Source of the DNA: Cellulosimicrobium cellulans
GTDB lineage: Bacteria; Actinomycetota; Actinomycetes; Actinomycetales; Cellulomonadaceae
DNA length: 38,285 nucleotides
Reading direction: 5' to 3'
Assembly: GCF_001722485.1 (NCBI RefSeq)
Contig: NZ_LWGL01000016.1
Span: 1-38,285 of the forward strand
Shown: positions 1-7,209 of the stretch, piece after piece
Layout: each line of letters begins with the position of its first letter
Position numbering within the stretch: position 1 is the stretch's first letter
The notes under the pieces: generated by a model
Seen by the model: only the letters and a program-made list of their open reading frames with translations
Database searches by the model: none
Told to the model about the DNA's origin: nothing
Made by a program: the position numbers and the translations under genes

Positions 1-15
1 CGGGTGCTGGGTGCC

Positions 16-32
16 GGCGGCGTCGCGCCGCC
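16..32. terminator. possible hairpin terminator downstream of the cohesin-like gene
   Basis: A 7-bp inverted repeat (GGCGGCG / CGCCGCC) with a 3-nt loop lies about 30 nt beyond the stop of the minus-strand gene that ends at 65. There is no U-rich tail, and such hairpins arise easily in DNA this rich in GC. Nothing else is visible in bases 1-64. Confidence 0.25.
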
Positions 33-64
33 CGCGGGCTCGGGTGCAGTGGTTGTCGGTCGGC

Positions 65-823
65 TCATCGCTTCGCCACCGCCCGACGGCGAGCGACCAG
101 GACGCCGACGCCCGTCGCGACGGCGAGCAGCGCGGCCGCGACGATCGCCGCGACGCTCGCGCCGGTCGAGGCGAGCGGGCCTCCGGATCCGCCCGAGGCG
201 CCCGAGCCGGAGCCGGCCGTGGCGGACGGCGACGGGTCGGACGCGTCGTCGTCGCCGGGCTCGGAGGTTCCGGGGCCGGTGGGCGTGTCTGTCGGGTCGT
301 CCGTCGGCACGGGGGCGGCGGTGATGGTCGTCGTCGCGGTGCCGGCGTCGGTGAGCTCGGCGGTGGCGGAGTCGGCTCCGACGAGCGTGACGGCCGGGAC
401 GTCGAACGCCGCGCCGCCGCCGGCGACGGCCGTGAAGGTGAGCGTCGCGAGGGTCAGGTCGCCCTCCAGGCCGGGCGAGGAGCCGAGGCGCGTGTGCGTG
501 ACGGCGACCGTGCCCGCGCCGTCGTCGGTGACGTCGGAGAACCCGCCGTCGGGCGTCACGGCGCTGTCCGCCACGTAGGTGACGAGGTCGGGGTCGTAGG
601 CGACCGCGAGGTCGTACGCGTACAGGTCGACGGCGCCGGTGGCGGCGACGGTCACCTCGATCGGGGCGCCGGCGTCGACGGACGCGGGCGCAATCACGTC
701 GATCTGGGCGACCGTCGGCGCGGCGTGGGCGGCCGGCACGGCGAGCAGGCTCGCGGCGAGCGCGAGGCCGCCGGCGAGCGCGGCGCGTCGTCGTGCCCGA
801 CGGCGCGTGGTGGCGTGGGTCAT
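65..823 (-). CDS. secreted cohesin-like domain protein with LASTG cell-wall sorting signal
   Basis: The 252-aa product starts with an Arg-rich n-region, a hydrophobic stretch and an AHAAP-type cleavage site, so it is exported. Residues about 38-165 read as a cohesin-type beta-sandwich (VDAGAPIEVTV, YAYDLAVAYDP, then alternating strands). A Thr/Pro/Asp/Ser/Gly-rich spacer follows, then LASTG, a hydrophobic helix and a RRRAVAKR tail. That end is a sortase signal of the LAXTG form used by class E sortases in actinobacteria. The likely role is a wall-displayed binding protein. No dockerin partner or sortase is in the window, so its ligand is unknown. A GGAAGGA ribosome site lies about 11 nt before the ATG. 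The sorting signal is clear, while the cohesin assignment rests on fold-level resemblance. Confidence 0.8.
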   Translation of the reverse strand: MTHATTRRRARRRAALAGGLALAASLLAVPAAHAAPTVAQIDVIAPASVDAGAPIEVTVAATGAVDLYAYDLAVAYDPDLVTYVADSAVTPDGGFSDVTDDGAGTVAVTHTRLGSSPGLEGDLTLATLTFTAVAGGGAAFDVPAVTLVGADSATAELTDAGTATTTITAAPVPTDDPTDTPTGPGTSEPGDDDASDPSPSATAGSGSGASGGSGGPLASTGASVAAIVAAALLAVATGVGVLVARRRAVAKR

Positions 824-1266
824 GGGGGAGCGGTTCCTTCCTCGGGCGGGCGGGGCGCACAGGGGCCCAGGTCGCGGGCGGGCGCCCCCTGCCGAGACGG
901 ATGCTCACAGCAACCTGTTTCGCCGTCGTTTCCGGGGCGTTAGCAGCGACGTCCTCGTCCTCGGGCGGTGTTCCTGCTGGTCAGCGCTGTGCTCGAGCCG
1001 TCCGCCGCGAGGTGCACCGCAGGCGTGTCCTCGGGTGCACAAGATCCCGTGTAGGCTCGAGGTTGCGTTCACGTCGCCGGCATCGGTTTCCGCGACGTTC
1101 TTCGGTCCTCAGCATCGGAGCGAGGCCGTGCGCACCAGGCAGCAGACGCTGCCGTCGAGATCTCCGCCCACGAGCGCGGAGCGAGAGCAGAGAACACATC
1201 ACCTTCCCCACGCTTGACCGCCCGACGACGCCCACTGCGGCTCCGGGCACACCCGGACCGGACCTC
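824..1266. other. intergenic region with possible promoter for the cspA transcript
   Basis: No convincing protein-coding gene fills this stretch of about 440 nt, although several chance frames cross it. TAGGCT at 1052-1057 matches the actinobacterial TANNNT -10 pattern but has no good -35. If it is used, the cspA transcript would have a leader of about 480 nt that includes the small upstream ORF. Long structured leaders are known for cold-shock genes in other bacteria. No riboswitch class was recognised here. Confidence 0.3.
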
Positions 1267-1563
1267 GTGCTGCGGCCCGCCGACGACGACCTGTGGGTCG
1301 CGACGTCGGACGGCGAGTACGCGGGACTGGTCACCCGACGCCCCGACGGCTTCCACGTGCACGACCGCTACACGCGGGCGCTCGCCGTCGTCGACGGGCT
1401 CGAGCAGGCCCGTGCGCTGCTCGCCTCCCGGGGCACCTCCACGGCGGGCGCCGACCGCGCCCGCCCCACCACCGTCAGCGCCCTGCGGCGCTGGACCACC
1501 GTTCCCGCGTCCGCGGGCCGGACGTATCGACGAGAGAAGACATCATGGCTACAGGCACTGTGA
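1267..1563 (+). CDS. small hypothetical protein upstream of and overlapping cspA
   Basis: The frame encodes a protein-like sequence ([20 protein letters not shown], then [10 protein letters not shown]) with the codon bias of a real gene, followed by a low-complexity Ala/Thr/Arg end. From the GTG at 1267 it is 98 aa. No ATG exists in frame close upstream. The coding-like signal continues upstream to about 1198, where the only alternative start would be ATC, so the true start is unsure. The stop at 1563 lies 19 nt inside cspA, in another frame. Co-transcription with cspA is likely from this arrangement. No function is known to me. Confidence 0.5.
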   Translation: MLRPADDDLWVATSDGEYAGLVTRRPDGFHVHDRYTRALAVVDGLEQARALLASRGTSTAGADRARPTTVSALRRWTTVPASAGRTYRREKTSWLQAL

Positions 1564-1748
1564 AGTGGTTCAACGCGGAGAAGGGCTTCGGCTTCATCGC
1601 CCCCTCCGACGGTTCCGGCGACGTGTTCGCCCACTACAGCGAGATCGCCGGGAATGGCTACCGCTCGCTCGAGGAGAACCAGAGCGTGTCGTTCGACGTC
1701 ACGCAGGGCCCCAAGGGCCCGCAGGCGACGAACATCCAGGCGCTCTGA
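1545..1748 (+). CDS. cspA: cold-shock domain protein (CspA family)
   Basis: This 67-aa single cold-shock domain is the usual length for CspA proteins, which are cytoplasmic single-stranded RNA/DNA binders that melt mRNA structure. The N-terminus [10 protein letters not shown] is typical. RNP1 is KGFGFI at residues 13-18, and the RNP2 region reads DVFAHYS at 26-32, where the usual form is DVFVHFS, so Tyr replaces Phe. The ATG at 1545 is preceded by GAGAAG about 8 nt upstream, and the start lies within the tail of the preceding small ORF. A strong hairpin terminator follows at 1789-1818. Confidence 0.95.
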   Translation: MATGTVKWFNAEKGFGFIAPSDGSGDVFAHYSEIAGNGYRSLEENQSVSFDVTQGPKGPQATNIQAL

Positions 1749-1788
1749 CGACGCCTCCCCGGCGCACACCGCGCTGAGAGCATCACGC

Positions 1789-1818
1789 AGAAGGGCCGCG
1801 CCTCCGCGCGGCCCTTCT
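1789..1818 (+). terminator. hairpin terminator after cspA
   Basis: A perfect 13-bp stem (1789-1801 with 1806-1818, arm AGAAGGGCCGCGC) closes a 4-nt CTCC loop 40 nt after the cspA stop. The tail is only weakly U-rich, as is common in high-GC genomes. Confidence 0.8.
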
Positions 1819-1840
1819 GTCGTCTCCGGGACCGGATCGC

Positions 1841-1846
1841 TAGGGT
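1841..1846 (+). promoter_or_regulatory. -10 element for leaderless transcript of the 1854 gene
   Basis: TAGGGT is followed after 7 nt (gacgcgc) by the ATG at 1854. This is the spacing expected when transcription starts on or next to the start codon. No Shine-Dalgarno sequence precedes the ATG, in keeping with a leaderless mRNA. Confidence 0.5.
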
Positions 1847-1853
1847 GACGCGC

Positions 1854-2216
1854 ATGACGCACGGTGGGGCGGCAGACGTGGTGTGGGCCGGGTTCGTCCT
1901 TCTCGTCTACATCGCTCTGATGGTGGCGACGACGGCCGCCAGGGAACGTGCGCGAACCGTCGCCGACCAGGCAGCCGGCTCGGGGGATCCGGCTCGGGAA
2001 CGAGCCGGCCGCGCCGCCTGGGAGCGACGGACGCGCGGCATCCGCTGGACTCGTGTCGCGCTGACCGTTGCCGCGTGCGTCGGCATCGCAGCCGTCCTCC
2101 ACCGCGCGCCGGTCGCGTATCCCGGCCTGGCCGTGGCGTCCACCGGGGGAGCGACGATCACGTCTCCTCTGACGGCCTCGACCGGGTCGGAGCGAAGCGA
2201 TGTCGCACTCGCCTGA
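1854..2216 (+). CDS. two-TM hypothetical membrane protein
   Basis: The 120-aa product has a hydrophobic helix at about residues 8-28 (VVWAGFVLLVYIALMVATTA), a charged Arg/Ala/Glu-rich cytoplasmic-looking middle, and a second helix near 70-90 (VALTVAACVGIAAVL). A GTG nine bases upstream at 1845 is in frame. I chose ATG 1854 because the TAGGGT -10 fits a leaderless start there. Its 3' end overlaps the next gene by 17 nt, so the two are probably co-transcribed. I do not recognise the family. Confidence 0.6.
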   Translation: MTHGGAADVVWAGFVLLVYIALMVATTAARERARTVADQAAGSGDPARERAGRAAWERRTRGIRWTRVALTVAACVGIAAVLHRAPVAYPGLAVASTGGATITSPLTASTGSERSDVALA

Positions 2217-2787
2217 CCGGCTCGACGATCAACCGCGGTCGGGGGCGTCCATGGTCGACCTGACGCTCGACGAGATCCGTGCCGTCGCCGGGTACGCCGC
2301 GCGGTGCGCGGTACGCGCCCTGCCGCTCTACGAACGGGACGTATCCGCTGATCTGCGCGCGCGAGAGGCGATCGACGCCGCGGCCGCGTTCGCCGACGGC
2401 GGCCCGCGCACGAAGACCCTTCGGACTGTCGCGTTCGCCGCCCTCAAATCGGCAGGAGAGGCACCCACGCCGGTGGCCGAGCACGCCGCCCGCGCGGCGA
2501 GCCACGCGGCAGGCGCGGCATTCCTCCATCCGCTCGCCAAGGCCACTCAGGTGAAGCACCTCCTCGGCTCGGCCGCGCACGCGGCGCTCGCGGCCGAGCT
2601 CGACGCCGGTGGCGACCTCGTCCTCGGGGAGGCGGAGCTCGATCGGGCGAGGTGGGAAGTGCCGCCGACCGTCATTGACGTGCTGCGCCGCTACCCCGCG
2701 GCACCTGGCGGGGGAGGCCGTCTCGGTGAGCTGGTCAGGAGGCTCGACGGCTCGCTGAGGGCGTCCAGCGACGGTCCCAAGGCATGA
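2200..2787 (+). CDS. Imm-5-like putative immunity protein
   Basis: This 195-aa protein is rich in Ala helices. It carries the pattern I associate with the Imm-5-like putative immunity family: a YERDVSADLRAREAIDAAAAF block near residues 47-67, Ala-rich repeats with AARAASHAAGAAF, then HPLAKATQVKHLLGSAAHAA near 109-128. Families with this name are predicted to neutralise polymorphic toxins in the cytoplasm, but many members stand alone. No toxin gene is adjacent here. It overlaps the upstream membrane-protein gene by 17 nt and has GGAG about 10 nt before ATG 2200. An in-frame ATG at 2251 is an alternative start. The family label is moderate and the immunity role is unproven. Confidence 0.65.
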   Translation: MSHSPDRLDDQPRSGASMVDLTLDEIRAVAGYAARCAVRALPLYERDVSADLRAREAIDAAAAFADGGPRTKTLRTVAFAALKSAGEAPTPVAEHAARAASHAAGAAFLHPLAKATQVKHLLGSAAHAALAAELDAGGDLVLGEAELDRARWEVPPTVIDVLRRYPAAPGGGGRLGELVRRLDGSLRASSDGPKA

Positions 2788-2829
2788 CGAAGCGCACCGC
2801 CCGCCGCCCCCTGCCGTCCGGACAGCAAG

Positions 2830-2862
2830 GGCCCGCTCGGCCCAGAGGGGGCCGAGCGGGCC
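2830..2862. terminator. bidirectional terminator between convergent genes
   Basis: A perfect 14-bp stem (2830-2843 with 2849-2862, arm GGCCCGCTCGGCCC) with a 5-nt loop lies between the gene ending at 2787 (+) and the gene ending at 2902 (-). It could serve both. Confidence 0.75.
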
Positions 2863-2901
2863 GGTGCGGCAGACAGGTTTCGGTCGAGGTGCGTCGAGCC
2901 G

Positions 2902-3258
2902 TCAGACCTCGATGGCGAGCCGTGTGACGAGTCCGTCCCGGAGCTCGAACTGGTAGCGCAGGGTCACGGTGCCGCCGGGGAAGTCCCCGTCGAGGCGGAC
3001 GATGACGACCGCGCCGGATTCGTTTGCGGTGTCCTGCCCGATGCGAGTGCTCGTGTAGGTGTACTCGGTGGAGGTCCGGGCGACCCAGGCGCGGATCTCC
3101 TCCGCGCCCGAGTACGTCCGGCCGTCGTCGAGGACCGTGGCGTCCGGCGCGAAGACCGCTGTCGCGTCGTCCTGACGGTTCTCGTCGCGGGCGTCCAGGT
3201 AGGCGACGACCGCCTCGGGCAGGGTCGTGGGGTCGTACGCGGTGCAGGTGTCGTGCAC
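2902..3258 (-). CDS. SnoaL-like / NTF2-fold protein
   Basis: The 118-aa product has the length and pattern of a single SnoaL-like NTF2-fold domain: an N-terminal helix with LPEAVVAYLDARDEN, then AVFAPDATVLDDGRTYSGAEEIRAWV (residues about 35-60), and C-terminal strands ending in LRYQFELRDGLVTRLAIEV. Such proteins bind small ligands or act as small isomerases or hydrolases, and the substrate here cannot be read. It ends opposite the Imm-5-like gene and lies 57 nt upstream of the alpha/beta hydrolase stop, in the same direction, so it could be the distal gene of that transcript. Confidence 0.75.
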   Translation of the reverse strand: MHDTCTAYDPTTLPEAVVAYLDARDENRQDDATAVFAPDATVLDDGRTYSGAEEIRAWVARTSTEYTYTSTRIGQDTANESGAVVIVRLDGDFPGGTVTLRYQFELRDGLVTRLAIEV

Positions 3259-3315
3259 AGCGGTCTCCGTTCCGCGGGGCGGTCCCGCTTCAAGGTCGGG
3301 TGGTGGGGAGACGGG

Positions 3316-4044
3316 TCAGCGCGCCGTCGTGCGGGCGGCGTCGAGGACGATCTCCGTGACGGCGTCCGGCCGGGAGACGCTGACGGCGTGCGAGGCGTCG
3401 ACCTCGACGGTCGTGGCCCCGGCTCGCTCGGCCATGAAGCGCTCGGACTCGAGGGGGATCGCGAGGTCCTGCCGTGCGACGAGGCTCCACGACGGGATCG
3501 ACCGCCAGGCCGCCGCGGTCAGCGGGTCGGCGAGCGCCTGGCCGAGGATGGGGCGCTGCGTGGCCGCCATCAGCGCGGCGGTCTCGGCGGGCACGTCCGC
3601 GGCGAACACGGCGCGGAACTGCTCCGGGCGGATGTACAGGTCGTCACCCGTGCCCCCATCGGGTGCCGGCGCCGGGATCGGGGTGAGCGCTGCACCCAGC
3701 TGGGCGCCCGGGAACTTCGCGGCCAGCTCGCCGGTGCTCTCGCCGATCTCCGGCAGGAAGCTCGCGACGTAGACGAGGGCCGTGACGTCGGCGTTGCCCT
3801 CGGCCGCGACGGACATGACGGAGCCGCCGTAGGAGTGACCGACGATCACGACGGGTCCGTCGATGCCGGCGAGGACGCTGCGCAGGTACGCGGCGTCGTG
3901 CTCGAGGCCGCGCAGCGGGTTGGCGACCGCGAGGACGCGGTGGCCGGCCGCCTGGAGGTCGGGGATCGACCCGTTCCAGCTCGACGAGTCGGCGAACGCG
4001 CCGTGGACGAGGACGATGGTCTGCTTCGTCGTGGAGGTGCTCAT
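3316..4044 (-). CDS. alpha/beta hydrolase
   Basis: The 242-aa cytoplasmic protein begins TIVLVHGAFADSSSWNG, with the oxyanion HGAF segment at residues 14-17. The nucleophile elbow is GHSYGG, with Ser71. The C-terminal DASHAVSVSRPDAV supplies the catalytic His. The pattern matches the small RsbQ/EstC-like alpha/beta hydrolases often annotated as esterases or haloperoxidase-like. The ATG at 4044 has GAAGGGAAG upstream. The frame stays open far upstream, but that part overlaps the divergent GntR gene and is not coding. It is transcribed away from the GntR gene at 4123, with a palindrome in the shared promoter region, so repression by that regulator is likely. Confidence 0.85.
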   Translation of the reverse strand: MSTSTTKQTIVLVHGAFADSSSWNGSIPDLQAAGHRVLAVANPLRGLEHDAAYLRSVLAGIDGPVVIVGHSYGGSVMSVAAEGNADVTALVYVASFLPEIGESTGELAAKFPGAQLGAALTPIPAPAPDGGTGDDLYIRPEQFRAVFAADVPAETAALMAATQRPILGQALADPLTAAAWRSIPSWSLVARQDLAIPLESERFMAERAGATTVEVDASHAVSVSRPDAVTEIVLDAARTTAR

Positions 4045-4108
4045 GTCGGTGCTTCCCTTCGTGGGCTGGCCGGGACCCTCCCGGCACGCACAGAGGAACA
4101 CCTGCGGT

Positions 4109-4124
4109 ATGCAATATATTTCAT
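4109..4124. promoter_or_regulatory. candidate operator for the GntR regulator at 4123
   Basis: An AT-rich near-palindrome, ATGCAATA / TATTTCAT (7 of 8 positions pair), stands out in very GC-rich DNA between the divergent hydrolase and GntR genes. It includes TATATT, a possible -10 element. It overlaps the proposed ATG at 4123, which would make GntR autoregulatory. Confidence 0.5.
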
Positions 4125-4818
4125 GTCGCTTCCCGCCGATCCCGCGGTGCTGCCACACAATGGGCTGGTGCCCGTCCCTACCCATGCCCCCGCCACCGGT
4201 CGCCGGCTTCTGCGCGACGACGTCTACGGCCGCCTGCGCGACGCGATCGTCGACGGCACGTTCGAACCAGGTGAGCAGCTGCGCGACGGCGAGCTCGCCG
4301 CATGGCTCGGCGTCAGCCGTACACCCGTGCGCGAGGCGCTGCTCCGGCTCGCGCACAGCGGTCTCGTGGTCGCGCGACCCGGCCGGTCGACCGTGGTGAG
4401 CGAGCTGGACCCCCGCACGCTCCGTGAGGCGCGCGACGTCGTCGCCGCGATGCACCGGTTGGCCGTGGGCGAGGCCGTGCCGCTCCTCACCGACGCCGAC
4501 CTCGACGCGATGCGCGACGCCGCCCGCCGCTTCGCCGCCGCGGTCGAGGCCGGTGACGTCGACGCCGCCGTGGCCGCGGACGACGAGCTGCACGGCATCC
4601 CGGTCGAGGTGGCCGGGAACCGGGCCGTCGCCGACGTGCTCGAGCAGTACACACCCCTGCTCCGCCGCGCCGAGCGGCTGCGCTTCGCCGCGCCCGACGC
4701 ACGGGAGTCGATCGCGCGGCACGACGAGCTCATCCGGTTGTGCACGGCCAGAGACGTCGAGGGCGCCGCCGCCGTGGCTGCCGGCATCTGGTCGAGCCTG
4801 CTGCCCGGCACCGGGTGA
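4123..4818 (+). CDS. GntR family transcriptional regulator (FCD type)
   Basis: The 231-aa protein has a winged-helix GntR domain at about residues 28-90 (VYGRLRDAIVDGTFEPGEQL, then WLGVSRTPVREALLRL) and a helical C-terminal ligand-binding domain of FadR/FCD type. The C-terminal domain has DDELH and a late ARHDEL-type His-containing helix that in this family can coordinate a metal. It is a repressor or activator responding to a small acid or metabolite. The start is ATG 4123; GTG 4168 is an alternative that would place the palindrome at 4109-4124 wholly upstream. It is divergent from the alpha/beta hydrolase, its probable target. Confidence 0.85.
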   Translation: MSLPADPAVLPHNGLVPVPTHAPATGRRLLRDDVYGRLRDAIVDGTFEPGEQLRDGELAAWLGVSRTPVREALLRLAHSGLVVARPGRSTVVSELDPRTLREARDVVAAMHRLAVGEAVPLLTDADLDAMRDAARRFAAAVEAGDVDAAVAADDELHGIPVEVAGNRAVADVLEQYTPLLRRAERLRFAAPDARESIARHDELIRLCTARDVEGAAAVAAGIWSSLLPGTG

Positions 4819-4905
4819 GGCGCTGAGAGCGATGCGTGTGCGCGCCGCCTGTGGCGTGCGTCATGCGGCGCCGGATACGGATCGGGTCGAAGTCGCGCAC
4901 ACCAA

Positions 4906-4922
4906 AGATGCATGATGTATCT
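4906..4922. promoter_or_regulatory. candidate operator and -10 for the second GntR gene
   Basis: AGATGCAT-G-ATGTATCT is a near-palindrome with 8-bp arms (7 of 8 pair) directly abutting the ATG at 4923. It contains CATGAT (4911-4916) six bases before the ATG, which fits a leaderless -10. Binding here would block the promoter, so autoregulation is likely. Confidence 0.5.
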
Positions 4923-5567
4923 ATGCCTCGTACGACCAGCGGATCTGCCACGGAGCAGGCGTACCGTCACGTGAAGCGGCTCCTCCTCGACGGGAGCCTG
5001 CCCGGCGGGTCGATGACGAGCGAGGGCGGAATCGCCGAGCAGCTGGGCGTGAGCCGCACGCCCGTGCGCGAGGCGTTCCTCCGCCTCGAGACCGAGGGGC
5101 TGCTGCGCCTGTACCCGAAGCGAGGGGCGCTCGTCGTGCCGGTCGCGCCGGGGGAGGCGGACGACGTCCTCGACGCACGCCTCCTCGTCGAGGCCCACGC
5201 GGCCCAGGCGGTCGTGCGCCTGTCCGACGCCGAACTCGCCACCCTCGTCGCGCTGCTGCGCGACCTCGTCACCGCGCAGGAAGCAGCCGTCGCCGACGGG
5301 GATGTCGCCGAGTACGCGGCCCTTGACGCGCGCTTCCACGCCGAGATCGTCGCCGCGGGCGGCAACGGCCTGCTCACCGGGTTCCACGCAACCTTGCGTG
5401 AGCGCCAGCAGCGGATGATCGCGCACAGCGTCCGGTGGGACCCGGGCCGTGCCACGACGTTCGTCGAGGGTCATCGCGGGCTCGTCGACGCCCTCGAGCT
5501 GCGCGACACCCGCACCTACCTGCGCCGCCTCCACCGCCACCTCGACGACGCGCGGGCCGGCCTGTGA
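4923..5567 (+). CDS. GntR family transcriptional regulator (FCD type)
   Basis: The 214-aa product carries a GntR winged helix at residues about 10-72 (QAYRHVKRLLLDGSLPGGSM, then QLGVSRTPVREAFLRLETEG) and an FCD domain with ARLLVEAHAAQAVV, LDARFHAEIVAAGGN and a final FVEGHRGLVDAL helix. The Asp/His pattern is that of metal-binding FCD regulators. In-frame ATGs at 4836, 4863 and 4908 would add upstream residues, but the palindrome and -10 just before 4923 favour that start. It overlaps the MFS gene by 4 nt (GTGA), so it probably controls its own operon and the transporter's substrate may be its effector. It is only distantly similar to the GntR protein at 4123. Confidence 0.85.
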   Translation: MPRTTSGSATEQAYRHVKRLLLDGSLPGGSMTSEGGIAEQLGVSRTPVREAFLRLETEGLLRLYPKRGALVVPVAPGEADDVLDARLLVEAHAAQAVVRLSDAELATLVALLRDLVTAQEAAVADGDVAEYAALDARFHAEIVAAGGNGLLTGFHATLRERQQRMIAHSVRWDPGRATTFVEGHRGLVDALELRDTRTYLRRLHRHLDDARAGL

Positions 5568-6931
5568 GCCGCCCGACCGCCGTCGTGACCGAGGTGCGCC
5601 GGCAGACCCAGGAGGCTCCGCGCGTCGGGCACCGGGCGTGGCTGCCGGTTGCCCTGACGATGTTCGCCGTCGCGTGGGGCGGCAACGAGTTCACGCCGCT
5701 GCTGGTGATGTACCGGGAGGTGGGCGACTTCTCGGCCGTGACCGTCGACGCCCTGCTCGCCGCGTACGTGCTCGGCATCGTGCCCGCGCTGCTGCTCGGC
5801 GGGCCGCTGTCCGACCGGTTCGGACGCAGACCGCTGCTTCTGCCCGCGGCGCCCGTCTCGCTCCTCGGGTCACTCGTGCTCGCGGCGGGGGAGTCGTCCG
5901 CCGCGCTGCTCGCCACCGGGCGCGTGCTGTGCGGGGTGGCGCTCGGCCTCGTCATGGCCGTCGGCACCACGTGGGTCAAGGAGCTCAGCGACGCCGCAGC
6001 GCGAGCGTCCGGCGTGCCCGACGGCGGGACCGGCGCCCGACGCGCGGGCCTCGCCCTCACGCTCGGGTTCCTCGTCGGCGCCGGCGTCGCAGCCGTGCTC
6101 GCGCAGTGGGCGCCCTGGCCCACCCACATGGCGTACCTGCTGCACGGGGCGCTCGCGGCCGTGGCCGGCGTGTGGGTGCTCAGCGTCCCCGAGACGCGCC
6201 GAGCGGCTGGGGCAAGGGTCGACGGCGCGGGGCACGGTCGACTGCTCGACGACCTGCGCGTCCCGGCGGTCGCGCACCGGCGGTTCCTCCGCGTCGTCGT
6301 ACCCGTGGCGCCCTGGGTGTTCGGGTGCGCGGGCAGCGCTTACGCGGTGCTGCCCGGCCTCGTGTCCGACCGCGCAGGCGGCACACCCATCGCCTTCTCC
6401 GGGCTCATGACGGTGCTGGGGCTCGGGTGCGGGGTCGGGATCCAGGTGCTCGGCCGGCTCATCGACACGCGGCGCAGCGCGCGGGCGTCGGTCGTGGCGA
6501 TGGCGATCGTCGTCGTCGGCATGGGCGTCGGCGCGCTCGCCAGCGCGCGGCTCGACCTCCCGACGGCGCTCGTCGCCGCGATGGTGCTCGGCGCCGGGTA
6601 CGGGCTCGCGCTCGTCGCCGGGCTCAGCGAGGTGCAGCGCATCGCGACGCCGGACGACCTTGCTGGGCTCACCGCCGTGTACTACTCGATGACGTACGTC
6701 GGGTTCTGCGTGCCCGTGGCGCTCGCCGCGCTGTCCGTGCGGTGGACGTACGCGCAGATGTTCCTCGGCGGGCTCGTCATCGCGGCGACGTGCCTTGTCA
6801 TCGTCGCGTTCGCCTGGCGTGTGCACCTGCCGACGGGGGAGCGGGACATCGCGCTGGAGCCCGGCGGCGAGACCGACCGCACAGCCGCGACCGGGGCAAA
6901 CGGTGCGCTCGACGAGGCGCGGATGGGGTAG
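5564..6931 (+). CDS. MFS transporter
   Basis: The 455-aa integral membrane protein has about 12 hydrophobic segments. The MFS signature between TM2 and TM3 reads GGPLSDRFGRRPLLL (residues about 83-97). An inter-domain stretch with VPETRR follows TM6. The family moves small molecules by proton or substrate antiport, and this one looks like a drug or metabolite exporter. The GTG at 5564 overlaps the GntR stop (GTGA), so translation is coupled to the regulator. The C-terminal 35 residues are hydrophilic. A TAGAGT element overlapping its stop may serve the downstream tRNA. Confidence 0.85.
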   Translation: MSRPTAVVTEVRRQTQEAPRVGHRAWLPVALTMFAVAWGGNEFTPLLVMYREVGDFSAVTVDALLAAYVLGIVPALLLGGPLSDRFGRRPLLLPAAPVSLLGSLVLAAGESSAALLATGRVLCGVALGLVMAVGTTWVKELSDAAARASGVPDGGTGARRAGLALTLGFLVGAGVAAVLAQWAPWPTHMAYLLHGALAAVAGVWVLSVPETRRAAGARVDGAGHGRLLDDLRVPAVAHRRFLRVVVPVAPWVFGCAGSAYAVLPGLVSDRAGGTPIAFSGLMTVLGLGCGVGIQVLGRLIDTRRSARASVVAMAIVVVGMGVGALASARLDLPTALVAAMVLGAGYGLALVAGLSEVQRIATPDDLAGLTAVYYSMTYVGFCVPVALAALSVRWTYAQMFLGGLVIAATCLVIVAFAWRVHLPTGERDIALEPGGETDRTAATGANGALDEARMG

Positions 6932-6989
6932 AGTATCCGAGGCTTCACGGGGTCCGGATCGCTCAAGACCGACCCGGTGAAACTAGCCA

Positions 6990-7063
6990 CGGGCTGTGGC
7001 GCAGCTTGGTAGCGCACCTGACTGGGGGTCAGGGGGTCGCAGGTTCAAATCCTGTCAGCCCGA
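6990..7063 (+). tRNA. tRNA-Pro (anticodon GGG)
   Basis: The acceptor stem CGGGCTG (6990-6996) pairs perfectly with CAGCCCG (7056-7062), with A as the discriminator base. The D-arm has AGCTTGGTAGCGC. The anticodon stem CCTGA/TCAGG (7017-7021 with 7029-7033) closes a loop CTGGGGG with anticodon GGG at 7024-7026. The T-loop is TTCAAAT. CCA is not encoded. TAGAGT at 6929-6934 could be its -10 element, which would leave a leader of about 50 nt. The 3' end borders a lower-GC islet. Confidence 0.97.
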
Positions 7064-7091
7064 CAGTTTGAGACGTGACGTCATCAAGAAG

Positions 7092-7119
7092 GGCCGGACC
7101 TGCTCTTGCAGGTCCGGCC
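7092..7119 (+). terminator. hairpin terminator after tRNA-Pro
   Basis: A perfect 12-bp stem (7092-7103 with 7108-7119, arm GGCCGGACCTGC) with a TCTT loop lies 28 nt after the tRNA. It is followed by a moderately pyrimidine-rich stretch. Confidence 0.8.
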
Positions 7120-7196
7120 TCTGCTTTCCTCGGGGACGGGTAGGGGCACGGCGAGAATCACCCGGTGATCGGGCCCATAGTCGATCGCGCGCGTGC

Positions 7197-7202
7197 TAGC
7201 GT
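7197..7202 (+). promoter_or_regulatory. -10 element for leaderless transcript of the DUF4365 gene
   Basis: TAGCGT lies 7 nt (cctcgcc) before the ATG at 7210 and there is no ribosome-binding site. The islet therefore seems to carry its own promoter, separated from the tRNA by a terminator. Confidence 0.5.
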
Positions 7203-7209
7203 CCTCGCC

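Noticed and set aside
824-1200. A riboswitch upstream of cspA or the cohesin-like gene
   Set aside because: No conserved aptamer signature could be recognised; GC-rich pairing alone is not evidence.
3253-4122. Long upstream extension of the GntR frame at 4123
   Set aside because: It lies opposite the alpha/beta hydrolase gene and reads as low-complexity Arg/Gly. The GntR domain starts only after 4123.
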